Shown in pieces: positions 57,487 to 64,000 of a stretch of 64,000 bases of DNA. Where the stretch lies: positions 52,084 through 116,083 of the forward strand of contig JAKSMW010000001.1 in the NCBI GenBank assembly GCA_024400395.1, in the 5' to 3' direction. This stretch comes from Bacteroidales bacterium (GTDB lineage Bacteria > Bacteroidota > Bacteroidia > Bacteroidales > F082). The notes beneath the pieces were generated by a model, which did no database searches, was not told the DNA's origin, and was given only the letters and a program-made list of their open reading frames with translations. Positions within the stretch are counted from its first letter, which is position 1. Each line of letters starts with the position of its first letter. A program made the translations under genes and the position numbers.

Positions 57487-57925
57487 TAATGAGTTCGATC
57501 TCGTGCATTTCGATGTCCTCAAGCAGATTGTCGATTTTCTTTGTTTTTTCAGCATCAACGTCATAAATCAAAATAACACCAGGAATCTGCTTTATTTTTG
57601 ACATTACAGACTGATAGTTTTCATCTGTGATGAAATTGCGTATCACAATGAAATAATCTGTCGGCAGCGCCATTTTCATCCACTTTGACTCCCCATTTGA
57701 AAGTGCCACAAGATTGAACGCATTGCTGTTTTCACCGCCATCGTAAAGATAGAACGAAAACTGCTGTCCGTCTTCATTAACAATATCGGAATATTTTACA
57801 AGATTGATTTTCAGTACATTGTTAATGTACCAAGCAAGTTTGTAGTCTTCAAGGTAACTGTTGATGCCGATAATTCTGATGTCATCGAAAGGCTCGACGA
57901 CAATTTTGTTTTTTTTTCTAACCAT
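57473..57925 (-). CDS. IPExxxVDY-family protein
   Basis: A 150-residue soluble protein of a Bacteroidota-specific family of unknown function. Visible are IIGINSYLEDYKLAWYINN near the N-terminus, FSFYLYDGGENSNAFNLVAL in the middle, and the family's C-terminal block IKQIPGVILIYDVDAEK. It follows rnc in the acpP-fabF-rnc row, as in relatives, so it is probably co-transcribed. The C-terminal end reads into intergenic repeat DNA, which suggests that the original stop was lost or moved. Confidence 0.82.
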   Translation of the reverse strand: MVRKKNKIVVEPFDDIRIIGINSYLEDYKLAWYINNVLKINLVKYSDIVNEDGQQFSFYLYDGGENSNAFNLVALSNGESKWMKMALPTDYFIVIRNFITDENYQSVMSKIKQIPGVILIYDVDAEKTKKIDNLLEDIEMHEIELIKSRD

Positions 57926-57967
57926 ATTTATGTTTTTTATGACGGAAAATCCGTCTGTTTTTCAAAA

Positions 57968-58699
57968 TCAATCTTCAAAATCTTCCTCCAGGACGTGCCA
58001 GGTCTTTTCGGAAGCGAGTTGCTCGGCTCCTTTTATCGAGTAATCGGATGCTTTCCCGTAGCCTTTGTCATCAATAAACACTTGAATCACATAGAGTTTG
58101 TCATAGCTTTCGCCTTTTGTCTCAACGATCTTATACTCGATGTGATGTTTGTATTTCTGCGACCATTCGAGGAGTTTGCTCTTGAAATTGACTTCGTTTT
58201 TCTCGATGTCATCGATGTCGAGATGCAGTTTTATTACATTGTCAACTATGATTTTATAAGTGAAATCGTAGCCTTTGTCTAAAAAAACGGCACCGGTGAA
58301 CGCCTCGAAGGTGTTGCCTCCGATGCAGCGGAATTTTCCGTGTGCATCGTGTGACTTTACGTAATAAATCTGTTTTTCAAACCCGAACTTATAGGAGAGT
58401 TTGTTCAGCGAGGCGCGGCTCACGATACGTGAACGCATCTCTGTCAGGAAACCTTCCTGTTTTGTCGGGAATTTCTTGAAAAGATATTCGGCGACAATGG
58501 AGCTGAGCACCGCGTCGCCGAGATATTCCAAACGCTCATTACTCACCGTGATCTTGCCAAACAATTTGGCACTCATTGACTTATGAGTAAAAGCAAGTTT
58601 ATATAACGATATGTTACGGGGGTAGAATCCGAAGATATTATGGATAAAACCGGCCAAATCACGTTCGGCCTTATTATGATATCTTAAAAACCCCAACAT
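57968..58699 (-). CDS. rnc: Ribonuclease III
   Basis: A 243-residue double-strand-specific endoribonuclease. The RNase III signature is NERLEYLGDAVLSSIVAEYL near residue 53 (Glu and Asp metal ligands), with a second acidic site in GNTFEAFTGAVFLDKGYD near 128-145. The dsRNA-binding domain occupies about 165-238. It processes rRNA and structured mRNA. It starts 2 bp after the fabF stop, in the conserved row acpP-fabF-rnc. Confidence 0.95.
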   Translation of the reverse strand: MLGFLRYHNKAERDLAGFIHNIFGFYPRNISLYKLAFTHKSMSAKLFGKITVSNERLEYLGDAVLSSIVAEYLFKKFPTKQEGFLTEMRSRIVSRASLNKLSYKFGFEKQIYYVKSHDAHGKFRCIGGNTFEAFTGAVFLDKGYDFTYKIIVDNVIKLHLDIDDIEKNEVNFKSKLLEWSQKYKHHIEYKIVETKGESYDKLYVIQVFIDDKGYGKASDYSIKGAEQLASEKTWHVLEEDFED

Positions 58700-58701
58700 T
58701 A

Positions 58702-59949
58702 TTAGTATTTCTTGAACACTATGCTTGCGTTATGGCCTCCGAATCCGAAGGCGTTGCTGATAGCGTAGTTGACGACTCTTTTCCTCGGCTTTTCGAATGT
58801 GAAATCAATTGCTGGATCGATGGCGGGGTCATCGGAGAAATGATTTATCGTCGGCGGCACGATGTCGTTCTTACAGGCGAGCACGGTGGAGATTGCCTCT
58901 ATTGCGCCTGCGCCGCCGAGAAGATGACCGGTCATCGACTTGCCGGAGTTGACGGAGATTTTGTATGTGTGTTCTCCGAAAACCTCTTTTATGGCAAGCA
59001 CTTCGGTGACGTCGCCGATTTGTGTTGAGGTGCCGTGCGTGTTGATATGGTCGATCATTTCGGCTGTGATGCCGGCGTCTTTCAGTGCTCTTCTCATGCT
59101 CAGAGCGGCGCCGAAGCCTTCCGGGTGCGGTGCTGTCATGTGATATGCGTCGCCCGACACTCCGCTGCCGGCTATCTCGCCGTATATCGTCGCGCCACGT
59201 GCTATGGCGTGGTTAAGCTCTTCTATGATAAGGCATCCGGCTCCTTCGCCCATCACGAAGCCGTCGCGTCCCACGTCGAAAGGACGCGATGCCGTGGCCG
59301 GGTTGTCGTTGCGTGTGGAGAGTGCCTTCATCGCCTCGAAACCGCCTACACCGACGGGACAGATGGCAGCTTCGGAACCGCCTACAACCATCACGTCAGC
59401 CTTGCCGAAATGAATGAAGTTGAAACCTTCTATCAAGGCGTTGGCCGATGACGCACAAGCGGACACGGTGGCGAAATTGGCGCCGTGCAAACCATATTTT
59501 ATCGAGATATGACCCGCTGCGAGGTCAGGAAGCAGACGCGGTATGATGAAAGGACTCAGGCGCGGCGTGCCGTCACCCAACGCAAAATCCCTCATGTCGT
59601 TGAAGAGACTGTCAATGCCTCCGATACCAGAACCAAAGATAACGCCGACCTCATCGAAATCGGTGTTATCTTTGGTGATACCTGAATCTGCAATCGCCTC
59701 GTCAGCCGCCACAATCGCGAACTGCGCGAAGGAATCTAATTTTCTCGCTTCTTTTTTGTCGAAAAAATCCAAAGGATCAAAGCCCTTCACCTCACATGCA
59801 ATGCGGCATTTGAACTTCGAAGCGTCAAATCGCGTTATCTCGCCGGCCCCGCTCACACCGTTAAGCAAACCGTTCCAATATTCTGGAACATTATTGCCGA
59901 CAGGCGTTATGGCGCCAAGCCCGGTTACAACAACACGCCTTGGTACCAT
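58702..59949 (-). CDS. fabF: Beta-ketoacyl-ACP synthase II
   Basis: A 415-residue condensing enzyme. The Cys-His-His triad is present: VSACASSANALIEGF near residue 164, NTHGTSTQIGD near 303 and SGKSMTGHLLGGAGAIEA near 335. The C-terminus ends NAFGFGGHNASIVF as usual. It elongates acyl-ACP in fatty acid synthesis. It lies 3 bp after acpP, its carrier protein. Confidence 0.97.
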   Translation of the reverse strand: MVPRRVVVTGLGAITPVGNNVPEYWNGLLNGVSGAGEITRFDASKFKCRIACEVKGFDPLDFFDKKEARKLDSFAQFAIVAADEAIADSGITKDNTDFDEVGVIFGSGIGGIDSLFNDMRDFALGDGTPRLSPFIIPRLLPDLAAGHISIKYGLHGANFATVSACASSANALIEGFNFIHFGKADVMVVGGSEAAICPVGVGGFEAMKALSTRNDNPATASRPFDVGRDGFVMGEGAGCLIIEELNHAIARGATIYGEIAGSGVSGDAYHMTAPHPEGFGAALSMRRALKDAGITAEMIDHINTHGTSTQIGDVTEVLAIKEVFGEHTYKISVNSGKSMTGHLLGGAGAIEAISTVLACKNDIVPPTINHFSDDPAIDPAIDFTFEKPRKRVVNYAISNAFGFGGHNASIVFKKY

Positions 59950-59952
59950 TCC

Positions 59953-60198
59953 TTACTTATTTTCGTTGATGCATTTCTCAATGCAGCTAATTGCCTCACC
60001 AACGGTCAAAATTTCAGCAGACTTGTCTTCCGGAATAGTAATGTTGAATTCCTTCTCGAATTCCATAATCATCTCCACTGTATCAAGTGAATCTGCTCCC
60101 AAATCCTGAGTAAAACTCTTTTCCATTGTGATTTCCGACTTATCAACAGCCAACTTGTCAGCTATGATTGATACAACTTTTTCTTGAATTTCTGACAT
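59953..60198 (-). CDS. acpP: Acyl carrier protein
   Basis: An acidic protein of 81 residues from the ATG at 60198; a Met codon two residues upstream is less likely. The phosphopantetheine site is Ser37 in [14 protein letters not shown]. It carries acyl chains for fatty acid and lipid A synthesis. It is first in the operon with fabF and rnc and has its own promoter. Confidence 0.97.
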   Translation of the reverse strand: MSEIQEKVVSIIADKLAVDKSEITMEKSFTQDLGADSLDTVEMIMEFEKEFNITIPEDKSAEILTVGEAISCIEKCINENK

Positions 60199-60251
60199 TT
60201 TCAATAATTTTTATTCATTAATATTTTTTTCTGCTCAAAGAAAAATCTCAA

Positions 60252-60259
60252 CAAAGGTA
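60252..60259 (-). promoter_or_regulatory. -7 element TACCTTTG for the acpP operon
   Basis: On the minus strand, 53 bp upstream of acpP. The rest of the 300-bp gap to polA (60199-60498) is very AT-rich; I see no TAnnTTTG on the plus strand there, so the polA promoter is not located. Confidence 0.6.
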
Positions 60260-60498
60260 AACCATTTTTTCACACCACAACAACTTTTTTAAAAAAATTT
60301 TTATCATATTTTTTTAAAATTTTGATTTTCAATATTTTATAAAATCACAAATTTTCAGTTTTTTTTCATAAAAAGTTGAAATTTCAAAAAAATCAAGAAA
60401 AACAGCCACGTTTCAAAAAAAAGCAGTATTTTTACACTCTGTAAAACGTGCAGTTTTTTCAACAAAAAACAGTTTTTTTTCAATAAAACACACATAAA

Positions 60499-63342
60499 AT
60501 GATTACTCCAGACCGACCGAAAATATTTCTAATCGACGCTTATGCATTGATTTACAGAGCTTTTTTTGCATTAAACAAAAATCCGCGGACGACATCAAAA
60601 GGATTAAACACTTCGGCGATAATCGGCTTCCTAAACACGCTTTATGAAGTTATGAAGAACGAAAAACCCTCACACATCGGCGTCGCCTTCGACCTCGGCG
60701 CACCGACGATACGCACTGAAAACTTCAGCGATTACAAGGCAAACCGTGAGGCGATGCCCGATGACCTGCGTGCGTCGATACCTTATATCATTGAGATTAT
60801 CAAAGGTTTCAACATCCCGATTTACGCCGCGGAAGGCTATGAGGCCGACGACGTCATCGGCACGCTCGCCAAGAAAGCCGAGAAGGCCGGACACCTTGTT
60901 TATATGATGACACCCGACAAAGACTTCGGCCAGCTTGTGAGCGATAACGTCTTCATCTACCGTCCGGCGAAATTCGGCGAAGACCCGAAAATACTCGGCC
61001 CGAAGGAGGTCTGCGAGAAATACGGCATCAACGAGCCGACGCAACTCATCGACATCCTCGGTCTCTGGGGCGATGCCGCCGACAACATCCCCGGCATCCC
61101 CGGCGTAGGCGAAAAGACAGCCGCGAAATTCGTGCAGGAATACGGCTCCATGGAAAACCTCTTCGCACACGCCGCCGAACTCAAAGGCAAGATGCGCGAG
61201 AACGTGATGACATACTCCGACCAGGGACTGATGTCGAAAATGCTCGCCACCATTAATATTAATGTGCCGGTGATTTTCAACATCGACGAACTCGCCGTCA
61301 AAGAGCCTGACATGGAGAAACTCACGCGCATCTTCGATGAACTCGAATTCCGCAGCTTCGCCAAGAGAATGCTCGACGACCAACGCAAGCTACGCGCCGA
61401 GAAAGTCAAACTGAAAACGCAGACGGCTACGACACCAAAACCAAAACCGCAGGAATTGGATCTGTTCTCGCAATTTGATGCACAGACGCAGCATGATGCA
61501 TCTCTACAATCGTACGATTTATTTTCGGCAAAACCATCAATAAAAACCGTAAATCATGATTATCAACTGATTACGTCTTCAGAACAAATTGATTCTTTGA
61601 TTGAAAAATTGCAAAAATCCGGCATTTTCGCCTTCGACACCGAGACAACGGGTCTTGACGTGTATTCAGCAGAAATCGTCGGGATGTCGTTTTCCGTCAA
61701 GGCGCACGAGGCGTTTTATGTCGCGATGCCCAACGACTTTGACGAGACAAAACTCATTCTCGAAAGATTCACTCCTTTGTTTTCCGACAAGGAGAAGACA
61801 CTCGTGGGGCATAATATAAAATTTGACATGTCGATGCTCGCACGTTATGGCATCTCGTTGAAAAACAATCTTTTCGACACGATGATTGCGCATTATCTCA
61901 TCGATCCGGAGCAGCGGCACAACATGGATTATCTCGCCGATGTCTATCTGAATTACGAGACGGTTCACATCGAGGAACTCATCGGGAAAGGCAGGTCGCA
62001 GATTTCGATGCGCACGGTGCCGCTCGAGCAAATCAAGAAATACGCCGCCGAGGACGCTGATGTCACCTATCAGTTTTACGAGACATTCAAGCCGCTTCTC
62101 GATGAGAATCAGCTGACGAAACTTTTCAACGACATAGAGATGCCGCTTGTGGAAGTGCTTTCTGCCATGGAACGCAACGGCGTGAAAATTGACAGTGAAA
62201 ACCTGAAACAGATTAGCGAGCAGCAGACCAAGGAGCTTGAAGAACTTGAAAATCAGATACATGAGAATGCCGGGAAGGAATTCAACATCGCCTCGCCGAA
62301 ACAACTCGGCGACGTGCTTTTTGATGACCTGAAGATAAAGGCCCCGTCGAAAAAGACGAAGACCGGGCAATATCCGACAGGTGAGGAGGTGCTTCAGAAA
62401 ATCGCCGCCGCCCATCCTATCGTCCCGCTGATTCTCGACTGGCGCGGGCTGTCGAAACTGAAGTCAACATACGTCGATGCGCTTCCGGAGCTGATAAGTC
62501 GCGTTGACGGTCTCGTACATACCTCTTATAATCAGGCTGTTACAGCCACGGGGCGGTTGAGTTCAACGAACCCGAACCTTCAGAACATCCCGGTGCGCAC
62601 CGACAACGGCAAGGAGATCCGCAAGGCTTTTGTGCCGCGTGACGAGGATCACATCCTGCTCGCCGCCGACTACTCGCAGATAGAGCTTCGCATCATCACG
62701 CACCTCAGCGGCGACACCGCCATGACGGAGGCTTTCCGCGAAGGCCTCGACATCCATGCGGCGACGGCGGCGAAAGTATATAATATTGATATTAAAGATG
62801 TTACGAAAGACATGCGCCGCCGCGCCAAAGCCGTCAACTTCGGGATAATTTACGGGATGTCGGCGTTCGGCTTGGCGGAACGCTTGGGCATAAGCCGCTC
62901 GGAAGCGTCGGAAATCATCAAGAATTATTTCCGCGAATACGTCGGCATCGAGGAATATATTGCAAATAACATCGACTTCGCGAGAAGAAACGGCTACGTA
63001 GAGACGATGTTCGGCCGGCGCCGTTACCTGCGCGACATCAACTCGTCAAACAGCGTAGTGCGGCAGTTCGCCGAACGCAACGCCATCAACGCCCCGATTC
63101 AGGGAAGCTCCGCCGACATGATAAAAATCGCAATGGCGAACATTCATAAAGAACTGAAAAACAGAAATTTAAAATCAAAGATGATTCTTCAGGTACACGA
63201 CGAACTCGTCTTCGACACCTGCCTTGACGAACTCAATGTTGTCAAGGAAATAGTCAAAGACAAGATGGAGAACGCAATAAAACTCAACATACCGGTCATC
63301 GCCGAACTGAACACCGGCGAGAACTGGCTTGAAGCGCATTGA
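60499..63342 (+). CDS. polA: DNA polymerase I
   Basis: A 947-residue enzyme with all three domains. The 5'-3' exonuclease part (1 to about 300) starts IFLIDAYALIYRAFFA and has EADDVIGTLAKKA and GVGEKTAAKFVQEYG. The 3'-5' exonuclease is intact: FDTETTGLDVY near residue 378, NIKFDMSML near 438, and YAAEDADVTYQF near 514. The polymerase has LLAADYSQIELRI near 720, RRAKAVNFGIIYGMSAFGLAERL near 773 and QVHDELVFD near 898. A linker of about 60 residues (KPKPQELDLFSQFDAQTQ) joins the first two parts. It fills gaps and removes RNA primers. Confidence 0.97.
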   Translation: MITPDRPKIFLIDAYALIYRAFFALNKNPRTTSKGLNTSAIIGFLNTLYEVMKNEKPSHIGVAFDLGAPTIRTENFSDYKANREAMPDDLRASIPYIIEIIKGFNIPIYAAEGYEADDVIGTLAKKAEKAGHLVYMMTPDKDFGQLVSDNVFIYRPAKFGEDPKILGPKEVCEKYGINEPTQLIDILGLWGDAADNIPGIPGVGEKTAAKFVQEYGSMENLFAHAAELKGKMRENVMTYSDQGLMSKMLATININVPVIFNIDELAVKEPDMEKLTRIFDELEFRSFAKRMLDDQRKLRAEKVKLKTQTATTPKPKPQELDLFSQFDAQTQHDASLQSYDLFSAKPSIKTVNHDYQLITSSEQIDSLIEKLQKSGIFAFDTETTGLDVYSAEIVGMSFSVKAHEAFYVAMPNDFDETKLILERFTPLFSDKEKTLVGHNIKFDMSMLARYGISLKNNLFDTMIAHYLIDPEQRHNMDYLADVYLNYETVHIEELIGKGRSQISMRTVPLEQIKKYAAEDADVTYQFYETFKPLLDENQLTKLFNDIEMPLVEVLSAMERNGVKIDSENLKQISEQQTKELEELENQIHENAGKEFNIASPKQLGDVLFDDLKIKAPSKKTKTGQYPTGEEVLQKIAAAHPIVPLILDWRGLSKLKSTYVDALPELISRVDGLVHTSYNQAVTATGRLSSTNPNLQNIPVRTDNGKEIRKAFVPRDEDHILLAADYSQIELRIITHLSGDTAMTEAFREGLDIHAATAAKVYNIDIKDVTKDMRRRAKAVNFGIIYGMSAFGLAERLGISRSEASEIIKNYFREYVGIEEYIANNIDFARRNGYVETMFGRRRYLRDINSSNSVVRQFAERNAINAPIQGSSADMIKIAMANIHKELKNRNLKSKMILQVHDELVFDTCLDELNVVKEIVKDKMENAIKLNIPVIAELNTGENWLEAH

Positions 63343-63401
63343 TTAGTTTAAAGTTAAAAGAGTAAAGAAAAAGTGAAGCAAAAACAACAGAAACCTTAAC
63401 G

Positions 63402-63424
63402 ACCGCATAGCGGTTACATATCAT
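63402..63424 (+). repeat. Pre-start palindrome element, copy 2 (upstream of yraN)
   Basis: ACCGC-ATA-GCGGT followed by TACATATCAT and then the ATG of yraN at 63425. It matches the element upstream of pheS at 56301 in stem arms and in the TTACATATCA tail. Confidence 0.75.
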
Positions 63425-63793
63425 ATGGCAGAACACAATGAAACAGGGGCTTTGGGCGAGAAGCTCGCGCGTGACTTCCTCATCGCCAAAGGGTATCAGA
63501 TCTTGGAGCAGAACTGGGTCTGCGGCCACAAGGAAATCGACATCATCGCCAAGGACGGCGACGAGCTTGTAATCGTTGAAGTGAAAACACGGAAAGTGCC
63601 GGTCATCGTTGAGCCGGAGGAGACCATCGACCGTTACAAGCAACAGTTTCTGATTTGGGCGGCCAACGCCTACGTCGAACGCAACAGGCTCGACATCGAC
63701 GTGCGCTTCGACATCGTGGCGGTTGTCATCGACCAGAACAACGAGCACAGAATCGATCACACAGAAGACGCGTTTTATCCGGTAGGGAGATGA
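63425..63793 (+). CDS. yraN: UPF0102/YraN-family protein (putative endonuclease-fold)
   Basis: A 122-residue protein with the family pattern GALGEKLARDFLIAKGYQILEQNW near the start, then the PD-(D/E)xK-like core KEIDIIAKDGDELVIVEVKTRK near residues 36-57 and NAYVERNRLDIDVRFDIVAV. YraN proteins have a Holliday-junction-resolvase-like fold with unknown substrate. It lies 82 bp after polA. A tandem repeat array begins right after its stop. Confidence 0.92.
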   Translation: MAEHNETGALGEKLARDFLIAKGYQILEQNWVCGHKEIDIIAKDGDELVIVEVKTRKVPVIVEPEETIDRYKQQFLIWAANAYVERNRLDIDVRFDIVAVVIDQNNEHRIDHTEDAFYPVGR

Positions 63794-63799
63794 TTCATT

Positions 63800-63881
63800 C
63801 TGAAGCCTCTGAAACCTCTGAAGCCTCTGAAGCCTCTGAAACACTCTGAAACCTCTGAAACCCCTGAAGCCTCTGAAACCC
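63800..63881. repeat. Tandem 9-bp repeat array (CTGAARCCT)
   Basis: About nine near-perfect copies of CTGAAGCCT / CTGAAACCT / CTGAAACCC between the yraN stop and the stop of the convergent partial gene. One unit is 2 bp longer (CTGAAACACT). Too short and without spacers, so not a CRISPR. Confidence 0.9.
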
Positions 63882-64000
63882 CTAATCCCCTATCATCTCA
63901 TGGAACCGCTGCATCCTGCGGTGAACGTTGTTGTAGGCCATGCCCGTGACGGCGGCGATGTGCTTGTCGTCGAGGCCCACGAGGCAGAGGCTCAGCAGCA
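63882..64000 (-). CDS. C-terminal end of a possible helix-turn-helix regulator, 5' part outside the window
   Basis: The minus frame from the window edge reads LLSLCLVGLDDKHIAAVTGM then AYNNVHRRMQRFHEMIGD and a TAG stop at 63882. LDDKHIAAVTGMAYNNVHRRMQRF has the shape of a LuxR/sigma-4-type recognition helix pair (D-x-x-I-A-x-x-x-G-x-x-x-N-x-V-x-x-R), as at the end of TPR-containing regulators of Bacteroidota. Only 39 residues are seen, so the family remains open. Confidence 0.55.
   Translation of the reverse strand, partial: LLSLCLVGLDDKHIAAVTGMAYNNVHRRMQRFHEMIGD

Noticed and set aside
57941-57955. Hairpin GACGGA / TCCGTC between rnc and the IPExxxVDY gene as a terminator
   Set aside because: The T run lies on the plus strand, where no gene is being transcribed; on the minus strand the stem is followed by A residues, so it should not end the operon.
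63800-63881. Possible CRISPR array
   Set aside because: Units are 9 bp without spacers and no cas genes are near; it is a plain tandem repeat.

Overview
The window comes from a member of the Bacteroidota, most likely an uncultured Bacteroidales. The evidence is: many promoters with the Bacteroidota -7 element TAnnTTTG; secreted proteins ending in type IX secretion (T9SS) sorting domains; a fused fucokinase/GDP-fucose pyrophosphorylase (Fkp); DUF4270 and IPExxxVDY proteins; the acpP-fabF-rnc gene order; and an EF-G2 paralogue. There are no transposases, integrases, rRNA genes or CRISPR arrays. Two tRNA genes are present, Asn(GTT) and Cys(GCA).

Layout. 1-1101 is the 3' part of a PlsC-type acyltransferase. 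1256-20696 is a 19-kb one-directional surface-polysaccharide locus: O-antigen ligase/polymerase family protein, RemB/Wzi-like barrel, Wzx flippase, four glycosyltransferases, WbsX-family protein, two separate phosphoglycosyl (priming) transferases, Fkp and a sugar mutarotase. At its core is a 950-residue protein that joins an EpsG-like polymerase to a right-handed beta-helix and a DUF1566-like domain. The 3' end (18.6-20.7 kb) is visibly AT-richer and starts with a broken glycosyltransferase. 20835-28809 holds tRNA-Asn, adenosine kinase, EF-G2, ruvC, a flippase-like membrane protein, a lipoprotein, a membrane glycosyltransferase, elbB and tRNA-Cys. 28868-37921, all on the minus strand, holds a YeiH-type exporter, a porin and three secreted proteins (adhesin-like, M64 and M6 metallopeptidases).

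38099-44225 holds glnS followed by an unusual set (deoxyhypusine-synthase-like protein, ECF S-component-like protein, DUF1893 protein) into which a C5-methyltransferase/endonuclease cassette has been placed almost without scar. 44362-48168 is a minus-strand defence-like block: a decapitated DUF262-HNH gene, a second C5-methyltransferase/endonuclease pair whose 3' end abuts the decapitation point, and a Fic protein. 48370-64000 is mostly housekeeping: topA, an ABC importer, glycogen synthase-like and DUF4270 genes, a cyclophilin, pheS, IPExxxVDY, rnc, fabF, acpP, polA, yraN and the 3' end of a possible HTH gene.

How it fits together. The polysaccharide locus has most parts of a Wzx/Wzy pathway, with fucose salvage through Fkp. 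The beta-helix-bearing polymerase is the best candidate here for something undescribed. A second theme is families of short, near-perfect repeats placed right after stop codons or right before start codons of unrelated genes (glnS, topA, pheS, polA, yraN, fkp and others).
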